From: Pirellulaceae bacterium
Lineage (GTDB): Bacteria; Planctomycetota; Planctomycetia; Pirellulales; Pirellulaceae
Assembly: GCA_025459145.1 (NCBI GenBank)
Contig: JALORD010000004.1
Coordinates: 1-33,987 of the forward strand
Reading direction: 5' to 3'
DNA: 33,987 bases
Shown: piece after piece, positions 1 to 7,014 of the stretch
Numbering within the stretch: the stretch's first letter is position 1
How the letters are laid out: the number at the start of each line of letters is the position of its first letter
The notes under the pieces: model-generated
What the model was told of the DNA's origin: nothing
Databases searched by the model: none
What the model saw: only the letters and a program-made list of their open reading frames with translations
Position numbers and translations under genes: made by a program

Positions 1-178
1 CAGAAAACTTGCGCGTTGAACGAAAAGCAAGCTGGGTATAGGATGATAAACGGTGCGGGCATCGGATTGCCGCGCAGCAAATCCGGCGGTCGGAGCATGA
101 ACTTCGCCGATTGCCACTGGACAAGTTTTATGTCCTGGGCAAGCGAGCCGATGGAGTGGTCGAGAGGACAAACAGGGC
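1..178. other. Left-edge segment without a recognised gene
   Basis: I see no convincing coding region here. The only open stretch worth noting runs from an ATG near position 95 for about 33 codons and does not resemble a protein I know. A GAGGA at about 163-167 is the likely ribosome binding site of the next gene. Confidence 0.5.
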
Positions 179-526
179 ATGTACAGACCTGGTGATCGAG
201 TCGTCTACACGGCGAGCAAGCACAGCCGGCACCCTGGTCCGCGAGCGGAATCCCTGACCCCGGAGCCCCACGGCGAGGGGTATTTCTACGATGTGAAGAA
301 GTTCTGGCGCGTGCTCGAAGTTTGCGATGGGGGAAAGCTCCGTGTCGTGACACGCCGTGGTAAGCAGCGCGAGGTTCCCGCAGCGGATCCGCGTCTGCGT
401 CCAGCTCGCTGGTGGGAACGCATTCTGTTTGGTGCCCGCTTTCCCGAGATGCCACCCGGGGACAATCCTTCCAGTTCGCGTCCGCACGAGTCTCGATTCG
501 AGCGATCCGCGTCCTCCGCCAGATAG
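179..526 (+). CDS. Small basic conserved hypothetical protein (115 aa)
   Basis: Function unknown. The first ~80 residues look structured: a start GDRVVY, a KHSRHPGPRA stretch, then GEGYFYDVKKFWRVLEV and VVTRRGKQREV, followed by a DPRLRPARWWERI segment. Short beta strands with Lys/Arg turns suggest a small beta-barrel (KOW/SH3-like) that might bind nucleic acid or ribosomes; that is inference. The last 25 residues are Ser/Arg/Pro-rich and probably disordered. The ATG at 179 has a GAGGA about 11 nt upstream. ribH starts about 40 bp downstream on the same strand, so the two may be co-transcribed. From memory, similar small proteins occur in planctomycete genomes; I could not verify this. Confidence 0.7.
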   Translation: MYRPGDRVVYTASKHSRHPGPRAESLTPEPHGEGYFYDVKKFWRVLEVCDGGKLRVVTRRGKQREVPAADPRLRPARWWERILFGARFPEMPPGDNPSSSRPHESRFERSASSAR

Positions 527-569
527 TCCGGCAGTTGGTCCGGTAAAAGGTTACGACTTCTCTCCCGAC

Positions 570-1085
570 ATGTTGGTTGGCCCCTTCGAAATGCCCCACA
601 TCCTGGATGGTCGCCCAACGGCCGATGAACAGGACGGACGCGATGCGCCCGTCGGTAAGTATGCGATCGTCGTTTCCCGTTACAACGAGCACATTACCGG
701 CAAACTGCTCGCGGGGGCCGTCGAGACCTTGCACCGCGCGGGTGTTGCCGATTCCGACATCACGGTGGCGTGGGTTCCTGGGGCCTGGGAAATTCCGCTC
801 GCCGCCCAGCCACTTGCCCGCTCGCAACAATTTCAAGCGGTGTTGTGCCTGGGCGCGGTGATCAAAGGAGAGACGACGCACGATGAACACATCAATCGTC
901 AGGTGAGTCTCAGCCTGGGAGCGCTTGCGCTCGAGACCGGCCGACCGATTCCCTTTGGTGTTTTGACCTGCAATACGCTCGAGCAGGCGATTCACCGGGC
1001 GGGGGGCAATGTGGGAAACAAAGGGCAGGAATGCGCCGAGGCGGCCCTGGAAATGGTGCGGCTGCTTAAGAGGCTGCCTGTTTAG
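570..1085 (+). CDS. ribH: 6,7-dimethyl-8-ribityllumazine synthase
   Basis: Penultimate enzyme of riboflavin synthesis: condenses 5-amino-6-ribitylaminouracil with 3,4-dihydroxy-2-butanone 4-phosphate in the cytoplasm, normally as a 5-mer or 60-mer shell. 171 aa, near the usual 150-160 plus a short N-terminal tail. Visible landmarks are SRYNEHIT (substrate-binding strand), GAWEIP, CLGAVIKGETTHDEHI (phosphate-binding loop and the catalytic His region), PIPFGVLTCNTLEQAI and AGGNVGNKGQECAEAALEM. The frame is open upstream to 357 but that part overlaps the preceding gene out of frame and looks non-coding. I chose the ATG at 570; the ATG at 591 is possible. Neither has a strong Shine-Dalgarno; an AAAAGG lies about 19 nt before 570. 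Confidence 0.95.
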   Translation: MLVGPFEMPHILDGRPTADEQDGRDAPVGKYAIVVSRYNEHITGKLLAGAVETLHRAGVADSDITVAWVPGAWEIPLAAQPLARSQQFQAVLCLGAVIKGETTHDEHINRQVSLSLGALALETGRPIPFGVLTCNTLEQAIHRAGGNVGNKGQECAEAALEMVRLLKRLPV

Positions 1086-1213
1086 TACTCGTGCGGGGTT
1101 CCTTTTTGATCGGCTGGTCTGGATCAGACTCCGAAGCACCAAAACAACTTTCGGCGAGCAGCGTCTTCTCTGGGAAAAGCGTCGTTCTGTTCTCGTCAAT
1201 TACTGAGCGAATC

Positions 1214-1705
1214 ATGACATTGAAAGAGCGGCTCGAGCGCAATCTCACGGCAATGCGGGCCACGAGTGAGCGATTACTCGCCGACTTCAAGACTCCCGAA
1301 CAATGGGTGTTTCAGGTTCATCCGAGCTGCAATCATGCACTTTGGTTCGTCGGACACATGGCACAGTCCGACAACTTTTTTCTGTCGCTCGTCGCCCCGG
1401 GACGCGAAATTGCATTGCCGGACTTTCAGGCCAAGTTTGGGATGGGATCGCAACCGAAGTCCGACCCCACCGCGTATCCCTCCGCCGAGATGCTGCTCGG
1501 AGTAATGCGCGAACGTCGCGAGGCGTTGCTCCAAGTGCTGGCCGAGATGAACGACGACGACCTCGCACGCAAGTTGCCGGCGGGAACGCCGGATTTCCTG
1601 TCCGACGTGGGCTCCGTCTTTGAGCTCGCCATTTGGCACGAAGGCCAGCACAACGGGCAATTGACGGTCGCCCGCCGGGCCCTCGGCTATCAGCCGTTGT
1701 TCTAG
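1214..1705 (+). CDS. DinB-like (four-helix, metal-binding) family protein
   Basis: 163-aa protein of the DinB/YfiT-like superfamily, small four-helix bundles that hold a divalent metal with three His. Some act as thiol-dependent transferases; the substrate here cannot be told. The metal ligand candidates are the His residues in CNHALWFVGHMA (about 38-47) and in WHEGQHNGQL near the C-terminus, the usual family spacing. The central part FQAKFGMGSQPKSDPTAYPS matches the family's variable loop. The ATG at 1214 begins MTLKERLERNL, where homology should start; the open frame extends to 1091 but the added residues are not family-like. It stands 128 bp downstream of ribH, with no obvious functional link. 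Confidence 0.85.
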   Translation: MTLKERLERNLTAMRATSERLLADFKTPEQWVFQVHPSCNHALWFVGHMAQSDNFFLSLVAPGREIALPDFQAKFGMGSQPKSDPTAYPSAEMLLGVMRERREALLQVLAEMNDDDLARKLPAGTPDFLSDVGSVFELAIWHEGQHNGQLTVARRALGYQPLF

Positions 1706-1720
1706 CGGCCACAGGGATTG

Positions 1721-2371
1721 TCAGATCACCAGCAACTTAGCCGCGACTTGATGAGAGAGAGTCGTCGCGAGTTTGCCAATTTCGATCGTGATCGTACCGG
1801 CTTCCGGACGGTTTGCGAGAACTTTGCCAGCCGCTCCGAGCTGCAGCCCCATTTCCGTCAAATAGCACAGGAATTCCGACGACTGGTCGATCACTCGCTC
1901 GATCTGAAACGCGTCACCCGGCGTCAGGTCCACCAGTTGGCGGCCGCTGCTCCCCGCGACCGTCCCGTCGGCCTTGGGAATCGGATCGCCATGCGGATCG
2001 TTCGCCGGATAACCCAGGAAGGCGTCGATCCGGTCGATCAACAGGTCGCTGACGGCATGCTCCATGTTTTCGGCTTCCTCGTGCACTTCGTGCCACGAGA
2101 GATTGAGCGTGCGGACAAGAAACAGCTCGATCAAACGATGTCGGCGAAGTACGCGTAGCGCGAGGACGCGTCCCTTGTCGGTCAGTCGTGCCCCTTCGTA
2201 GGGAACATACTCCGCCAACCCAGTCTCGCTAAGGGTCTTGAGCATGCTGGTGACAGTGCCCGGAGAAACGCCAAGCGCCTCCGCTAACTTACCCGTGGCG
2301 GCGGGCTGTCCCTCGTGCCCCGCCGTCTGGTAGATCGCTTTAACGTAGTTCTCGATCGTCAGACTGGCCAC
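1721..2371 (-). CDS. DtxR/MntR-family metal-dependent transcriptional regulator
   Basis: 216-aa repressor of the DtxR/IdeR/MntR family that senses Fe(II) or Mn(II) and binds operator DNA as a dimer. Winged helix at about 20-72 (PAATGKLAEALGVSPGTVTS, then wing YEGARLTDKG), dimerisation/metal domain at 73-130 and an FeoA/SH3-like C-terminal domain from about 145. Ligand-equivalent positions are H78, E82 and H97 (DtxR ancillary site) plus E101, E104 and H105; Glu at 101 replaces the DtxR Cys102 and is the MntR choice. N8 and K11 stand where MntR has Asp8 and Glu11. I chose the GTG at 2371 because an AGGAGGAG lies 6 nt upstream; the frame is open further to 2563 without family similarity. Divergent from mch. 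No target can be assigned. Confidence 0.92.
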   Translation of the reverse strand: MASLTIENYVKAIYQTAGHEGQPAATGKLAEALGVSPGTVTSMLKTLSETGLAEYVPYEGARLTDKGRVLALRVLRRHRLIELFLVRTLNLSWHEVHEEAENMEHAVSDLLIDRIDAFLGYPANDPHGDPIPKADGTVAGSSGRQLVDLTPGDAFQIERVIDQSSEFLCYLTEMGLQLGAAGKVLANRPEAGTITIEIGKLATTLSHQVAAKLLVI

Positions 2372-2412
2372 GCGGCGCTCCTCCTCGCGCGAGAACGAAT
2401 TCAATTTCGGCC

Positions 2413-2418
2413 ATTCTA
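2413..2418 (-). promoter_or_regulatory. Possible -10 element of the DtxR-family gene
   Basis: On the minus strand this reads TAGAAT (5 of 6 to TATAAT) about 42 bp upstream of the GTG start. No convincing -35 element is found at 16-18 bp, so the call is weak. Confidence 0.25.
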
Positions 2419-2558
2419 CGCGTTGCCTCCACGCAGGGAACCCACATGGCGCTCGACATCCAGACTCTGCACCGCGACCCCCATGTTCCCCCGCTTCCGC
2501 TCCGGGAAGCTTCGGGATAGTGTCAAAGCCGGTTTTCGGCTCCTGGGCGGCCCTCTGG

Positions 2559-2564
2559 TACAAT
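2559..2564 (+). promoter_or_regulatory. Possible extended -10 element of mch
   Basis: TACAAT preceded by TGG (TGn extended -10), ending 7 nt before the mch ATG at 2572. This would place the transcription start at or just before the ATG, giving a leaderless mRNA; no Shine-Dalgarno is present. No good -35 box is visible. Confidence 0.35.
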
Positions 2565-2571
2565 TTCTGTC

Positions 2572-3516
2572 ATGAATCTCAATCAACTCGCCTGGCGGCG
2601 GTGCGATCGGCTGATGGCAGTGGCCGATCGGCTGCGAATCACCCTGGCCCAGACGCCCGAGGGAACGCGTGTCTTCGATTTTGGCGTCGAGGCTGTCGGC
2701 GGACTTACGGCTGGACGTTTTTTAGCCGAAGCGTGTCTTGCCACGCTGGGAGACGTGTCGATAGTCCCCGGCAGCGTGGGCGACTGGACAGGGCCAGTTG
2801 TCACCGTCGAGACCGATCATCCGCGCTTGGCTTGTATGGCCTCGCAATACGCCGGGTGGCAAATCGCCCGCGACAAGTATTTCGCGATGGGGAGCGGCCC
2901 GATGCGGGCGGTCGCCGGCCGCGAGCCGCTGTTCGAGAAACTCGGCTTTCGCGAGACATCGGACCGAGTGGTGGGAATCCTGGAGACCGGTAAGCTGCCC
3001 CCCGCGGAGGTTTGCGGCCAGATCGCGGAGCAGTGTCAGGTGACGCCGGATCACGTCATCCTGTTGGTAGCCCGGACCGCCAGTCTCGCGGGAACTGTGC
3101 AAGTGGTTGCCCGCTCGGTCGAAACGGCACTTCACAAGATGCACGAACTCGGCTTCGACCTGGCCAGCGTCGTCAGTGGATTCGGCGCCGCGCCCCTGCC
3201 GCCCGTGGCGGCCGACGATCTGGTCGGCATCGGACGCACCAACGATGCCATTCTGTATGGAGGGCAGGTCACGCTTTGGGTCCAGGCCGACGACGACCAG
3301 CTCGCCGAACTGGGACCAAAAATTCCCAGCAATAGTTCTTCCGACTTCGGCGAGCCGTTCGCCGCAATCTTTGAGCGCTCAGGGCGCGACTTCTACAAGA
3401 TCGATCCGCTTCTTTTTAGCCCGGCCGAAGTGACGCTGGTCAATCTCGCGAGCGGCCGCCGACATCGTTTTGGAACGCCGCGGCCGGACGTACTTGCCCG
3501 GTCTTTCGCCACCTGA
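2572..3516 (+). CDS. mch: Methenyltetrahydromethanopterin cyclohydrolase
   Basis: Interconverts 5,10-methenyl-H4MPT and 5-formyl-H4MPT in the tetrahydromethanopterin-linked C1 pathway, which in bacteria oxidises or detoxifies formaldehyde. 314 aa, the normal Mch length. Landmarks: VEAVGGLTAGRFLAEACL near the N-terminus, VGDWTGPVVTVETDHP at about 69-85, ACMASQYAGWQI, then YFAMGSGPMRA at about 103-113, and LASVVSGFGAAPLPPVAADD with IGRTNDAILYGG in the C-terminal domain. Bacterial mch outside methylotrophic proteobacteria is characteristic of planctomycetes. First gene of a compact same-strand set with an ATP-grasp ligase (39 bp downstream) and an OleC-like ligase. The start has no Shine-Dalgarno and may be leaderless. 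The other C1 genes (fae, mtd, fhc) are not in this window. Confidence 0.95.
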   Translation: MNLNQLAWRRCDRLMAVADRLRITLAQTPEGTRVFDFGVEAVGGLTAGRFLAEACLATLGDVSIVPGSVGDWTGPVVTVETDHPRLACMASQYAGWQIARDKYFAMGSGPMRAVAGREPLFEKLGFRETSDRVVGILETGKLPPAEVCGQIAEQCQVTPDHVILLVARTASLAGTVQVVARSVETALHKMHELGFDLASVVSGFGAAPLPPVAADDLVGIGRTNDAILYGGQVTLWVQADDDQLAELGPKIPSNSSSDFGEPFAAIFERSGRDFYKIDPLLFSPAEVTLVNLASGRRHRFGTPRPDVLARSFAT

Positions 3517-3555
3517 TCGGACAAAACGACGCACTTTCCTGCCCAGGCCCCTTCG

Positions 3556-4443
3556 ATGCGTTTCGCCGTTCTAGCTGCTCCCGATAGCTGGTACCTGCGC
3601 GACCTCGTGCGGGCAGCCGGCCCGCGACACGAGATCGTGCAGGTTCCGTTTACGGAGATGGGCGCGCGAATCGAACGCGACGGCAAGCTGACGTTGCACT
3701 CGGCGGGACATGACCTGGCCGATTTCGACGCCGTCCTCGTCCGCACCATGCCCCCCGGTTCGCTTGAACAGGTCGTCTTTCGGATGGACTGCCTCCTCCG
3801 GTACGAAGCAGCGGGGGGAGTGGTGGTTAATCCGCCGCGGGCGGTCGAGTCGGCGGTCGACAAGTTCCTCACGTCGGCCAAGCTGGCCGCAACCGGACTT
3901 TGCACGCCGCGCACTTACTGCTGCCAGACAGCCGAGGAAGCGATGGCGGCCTTCGAGGCCCTCGGAGGCGACGTTGTTGTAAAGCCGATCTTCGGCAGCG
4001 AAGGTCGGGGAATTGCCCGGCTCAACGACGAAGCACTGGCCCTGCGGGCCCTGAAGATGCTCGCTCAAATGGGTGCCGTCCTGTACGTGCAGGAGTTCAT
4101 CGCTCACGAGGGGTTTGACCTGCGGCTGCTCGTCTTGGGCGAGCGAGTGCTGGCGGCCAGACGCCGGAATCCTCTCGATTGGCGCACGAACCTGAGCCGC
4201 GGCGCGCAGGCCGAACCGTTCGTCCCAGACGACGGGCTCGTGGAGATTGCGCGGCGAGCGGCAGCAGCCGTCGGCGCACCTCTGGCTGGCGTCGATTTAT
4301 TGCCCGGCCGCGATGGAATGCTCTACGTCCTGGAAGTGAACGCCGTTCCCGGGTGGAAGGGACTGTCGGCGGCGCATCAGATCGACGTGGCGGCGCTCGT
4401 CCTCGAGTTCGTTGCCGACGAGGTGCGGCGGAGTCGTGCATGA
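3556..4443 (+). CDS. RimK-family ATP-grasp ligase, probably H4MPT/pterin-linked glutamate ligase
   Basis: 295-aa ATP-grasp enzyme of the RimK family, which ligates glutamate (or a similar amino acid) to an acceptor carboxylate using ATP. ATP-grasp core from about 90: VDKFLTSAKLAATGL, DVVVKPIFGSEGRGIARL (about 136-153), VLYVQEFI (about 175-182), then DLRLLVLGERVLAARRR and the Mg-binding LEVNAVPGWKGL near 262-273. The N-terminal ~85 residues form the pre-ATP-grasp domain. Its place directly after mch suggests glutamylation of the tetrahydromethanopterin side chain, as proposed for ATP-grasp proteins in methylotroph C1 clusters and for archaeal MptN; this role is inferred from context. Its TGA overlaps the ATG of the next gene (ATGA), implying translational coupling. 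No Shine-Dalgarno before the ATG. Confidence 0.88.
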   Translation: MRFAVLAAPDSWYLRDLVRAAGPRHEIVQVPFTEMGARIERDGKLTLHSAGHDLADFDAVLVRTMPPGSLEQVVFRMDCLLRYEAAGGVVVNPPRAVESAVDKFLTSAKLAATGLCTPRTYCCQTAEEAMAAFEALGGDVVVKPIFGSEGRGIARLNDEALALRALKMLAQMGAVLYVQEFIAHEGFDLRLLVLGERVLAARRRNPLDWRTNLSRGAQAEPFVPDDGLVEIARRAAAAVGAPLAGVDLLPGRDGMLYVLEVNAVPGWKGLSAAHQIDVAALVLEFVADEVRRSRA

Positions 4444-6116
4444 GCCCGATCGTCAATGTCGGATTCCGGCTTAGCGAAACGGCCCGCACGCTTCCAGGCG
4501 CAGTGGCCGTGGCGATGCCGCGCGGCCGACAACCAAACGGAAAACGGATCTACGAGTCGGTCACATTCCGCCAACTCGACGACGATACGAATCTGATTGC
4601 CGACGGGCTGCTTGCGATGGGGGTTCGCCCGGGGACGCGGCTGGCGCTGCTCGTACCTCCCAGCATCGACTTTATCACACTTGTGTTTGCGCTGTTTAAG
4701 ACAGGCGCAATCAGCATTCTGATCGATCCCGGCATGGGGCGGCGAAATATGATTCGCTGCCTGTCGGAAAGCAGGCCTGAAGGTTTCATCGGAATCCCGC
4801 TTGCGCAGGCCGTGCGGACATTATTTCGCAGGCGGTTTCCACTCGCCAAATTTAATCTCACCGTCGGCCGCCGCTGGTTCTGGGGAGGGCCGACACTGGC
4901 GGAATTGCGCCGCCGACAGCTAAGTCCAAGCTTTCGACCCGCCGCAACAAAGGCCGAGGACCACGCGGCGATCATTTTCACGACGGGCAGCACCGGTCCG
5001 CCTAAGGGGGTGCTGTATCGTCACGGCAACTTTAGCCGACAAGTCGACGAGATCCGCGATTTTTATGGAATCCAACCGGGGGAGATCGATCTGCCGGGAT
5101 TTCCGCTCTTTGCGCTCTTCAATAGCGCGATGGGGGTGACAACCGTTCTACCTGACATGGACCCTACCCGGCCCGCCCAGGTTAACCCCAAGCTGATCGT
5201 CGAAGCCGTGCGCGACTGGCAGGTGACGCAGGCGTTTGGGTCGCCAGCACTGTGGAACGTCGTCGGCCGGTACTGCAACGCGGAAAAGATTGTCTTGCCC
5301 ACGCTCCGCCGGGTCCTTTCGGCAGGAGCTCCCGTTCCGGCACACGTTCTGGCCCGAATGAAGCAGGCCATTCATCCGGACGGCGATGTCCACACGCCTT
5401 ACGGCGCGACGGAGGCGCTCCCCGTGGCCTCGATTGCGGCCAGCGAGGTCCTCAGCGAAACCGCAGCCCGCAGCGCGACCGGAGCGGGGACGTGCGTCGG
5501 GCAACCGTTTCCCGGGATCGCATGGAAGGTCATTCGCATTACGGACGGGCCCATCGCTACGATCGCTGAGGCCGAGGAGCTACCACCGGGGGAAATCGGC
5601 GAGTTGATCGTGCAGGGACCGGTAGTGACGACCGAATATGTCACCCGCACGGACGCCAACGCACTGCACAAAATTCGCGATGGCGCGGGATTCTGGCATC
5701 GAATGGGAGATGTCGGCTACCTGGACGGCGAGAGATTCTGGTTTTGCGGCCGGAAGGCTCACCGTGTCATCATGGCGGGGCAGACGCTCTACACGATCCC
5801 TTGCGAAGCGATCTTCAACCAGCACCCGCGGGTCTATCGCTCGGCGCTCGTTGGCGTCGGCCCGCGCGAAACGCAGCGGCCAGTCCTGATCGTCGAGCCG
5901 TGGCCCGAGCATCGCGTCCGCTCGCGGGCAGACGAGAAAATGCTGATTGACGAACTTCAGGCGCTGGGTTCCCAGCACAAACTCACCCGTGAAATCCGCG
6001 ATTTCTTCGTGCGGACATCACTTCCCGTCGACATCCGACACAACGCCAAGATCTTTCGCGAAGAACTCGCCGTCTGGGCAGCGCGGCAACTGGGCGTTGC
6101 CGTCGCGGCCACTTGA
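4440..6116 (+). CDS. oleC: OleC-like AMP-forming ligase (acyl/beta-lactone synthetase family)
   Basis: 558-aa ANL-superfamily enzyme. OleC proteins adenylate 2-alkyl-3-hydroxy fatty acids and close them to beta-lactones in long-chain olefin synthesis. The A3 motif FTTGSTGPPKGVLYRHGNFS is at about 179-198, followed by LPGFPLFALF and PDMDPTRPAQV, FGSPALWNVVGRY, the A5-like HTPYGATEALPV, GTCVGQPFPG, the A7/A8 region HRMGDVGYLDG and FWFCGRKAHRV, and a C-terminal PVDIRHNAKIFREELA with the A10-type Lys. These phrases match OleC more closely than ordinary acyl-CoA ligases, in my recollection. The ATG at 4440 overlaps the previous stop; an open frame runs up to 4179 but lies over the upstream gene. 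oleA, oleB and oleD are not nearby, so the true acyl substrate is uncertain. Confidence 0.85.
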   Translation: MSPIVNVGFRLSETARTLPGAVAVAMPRGRQPNGKRIYESVTFRQLDDDTNLIADGLLAMGVRPGTRLALLVPPSIDFITLVFALFKTGAISILIDPGMGRRNMIRCLSESRPEGFIGIPLAQAVRTLFRRRFPLAKFNLTVGRRWFWGGPTLAELRRRQLSPSFRPAATKAEDHAAIIFTTGSTGPPKGVLYRHGNFSRQVDEIRDFYGIQPGEIDLPGFPLFALFNSAMGVTTVLPDMDPTRPAQVNPKLIVEAVRDWQVTQAFGSPALWNVVGRYCNAEKIVLPTLRRVLSAGAPVPAHVLARMKQAIHPDGDVHTPYGATEALPVASIAASEVLSETAARSATGAGTCVGQPFPGIAWKVIRITDGPIATIAEAEELPPGEIGELIVQGPVVTTEYVTRTDANALHKIRDGAGFWHRMGDVGYLDGERFWFCGRKAHRVIMAGQTLYTIPCEAIFNQHPRVYRSALVGVGPRETQRPVLIVEPWPEHRVRSRADEKMLIDELQALGSQHKLTREIRDFFVRTSLPVDIRHNAKIFREELAVWAARQLGVAVAAT

Positions 6117-6133
6117 ACGTCGAAGTCACACTT

Positions 6134-6173
6134 GCGCGTGCTCGCCCACCCGGCGCAGGCGCACCGCACGCGC
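6134..6173. terminator. Inverted repeat between convergent genes, weak terminator candidate
   Basis: GCGCGTGC (6134-6141) pairs with GCACGCGC (6166-6173) across a 24-nt loop in the 64-bp gap between the convergent oleC-like and DUF1080 genes. There is no T-tract on either side, so if it ends transcription it is not a standard intrinsic terminator. Confidence 0.25.
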
Positions 6174-6180
6174 CAGGGAT

Positions 6181-6885
6181 CTACGGCAGCTCTTTGATGT
6201 AGATGTTGCGAAAGTAGAGCGTGTTGCCGTGATCCTGCAGCTCGATCTGCCCTTTTTCATAAATCGGCTTGTCGCGCTCCCAGTAGTTTTCGAGCGGCAC
6301 GTTGTCGACGACCAGCTTGCCATTCAGGTGGATCGTCACATTCTCGCCGACCATCTTGATGTGGAACGTGTTCCACTCGCCAATCGGGTTGTCGGCCATG
6401 ACGAGCGGGAATCGCTCGTGCTTCTGGTTGTTCCACAGGCTGCCGGAGCCCTTTTCTTCGCCATTGGCCTTAACCGGGTTGTTGTGAGGATCCCAGATCT
6501 GCACCTGGGGAGTGCCGCGGAGATAGATGCCGCTGTCTCCCCGCTCGTGAATCTTCCAGTCGCAGTACAGCTCAAAATTGCCGTAGTCCTTGGCCGTGCA
6601 GAGGCTCATCCGGCCTTTGCCATCATAGATCAGCACGCCATCTTTCACCGACCAGTGCTCCTTGGCCACTTTGTCGGCCTCCGCCTGCTTCGCGGCCAGT
6701 TCGTCGGGGCTCATGGCCGCACGGGTTTTGGGATTGCCCACGAGTCCCTTCCAACCCGTCAGATCCTTCCCGTTAAAGAGAGCGGTGAACCCTTCGGGGG
6801 GCGTATTGAGCGGGCGATCTTCGGCAATCGCCGGCAGGGCGAGTACGATTGCCAGGAGGGGAAGAATCCAGCGGGCGAGTGTCAT
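6181..6885 (-). CDS. Secreted DUF1080 (3-keto-disaccharide hydrolase-like) protein
   Basis: 234-aa exported protein. Signal peptide of 21 residues, MTLARWILPLLAIVLALPAIA, then the mature protein from EDRP. One DUF1080 domain, a concanavalin-like jelly roll, spans nearly all of it: FTALFNGKDLTGWKG at the start, WSVKDGVLIYDGKG, NFELYCDWKI with GDSGIYLRGTPQVQIWDP in the centre, and GEWNTFHIKMVGENVTIHLN near the end. Members hydrolyse glycosidic bonds of 3-keto sugars or act as carbohydrate-binding modules, and planctomycetes carry very many paralogues. The insert KTRAAMSPDELAAKQAEADK is common in this planctomycete subgroup. The ATG at 6885 has a GAGGAG 7 nt upstream. The substrate cannot be inferred from its neighbours. 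Confidence 0.9.
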   Translation of the reverse strand: MTLARWILPLLAIVLALPAIAEDRPLNTPPEGFTALFNGKDLTGWKGLVGNPKTRAAMSPDELAAKQAEADKVAKEHWSVKDGVLIYDGKGRMSLCTAKDYGNFELYCDWKIHERGDSGIYLRGTPQVQIWDPHNNPVKANGEEKGSGSLWNNQKHERFPLVMADNPIGEWNTFHIKMVGENVTIHLNGKLVVDNVPLENYWERDKPIYEKGQIELQDHGNTLYFRNIYIKELP

Positions 6886-7014
6886 GGCGGGCTCCTCGGA
6901 GGAAAGCGCTAGAGGTGGGACAAATCGTGCCACCATCTTATCGCAGGGCCGTGCCGAGTTCATCCAGGCAGCCACCGGTCAGCAATCGAGGTGGGCCGGA
7001 ATCACCCCCCGCGC

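Noticed and set aside
5947-6912. A 321-codon plus-strand open frame running from the end of oleC through the DUF1080 gene
   Set aside because: It overlaps two well-supported genes and shows no domain.
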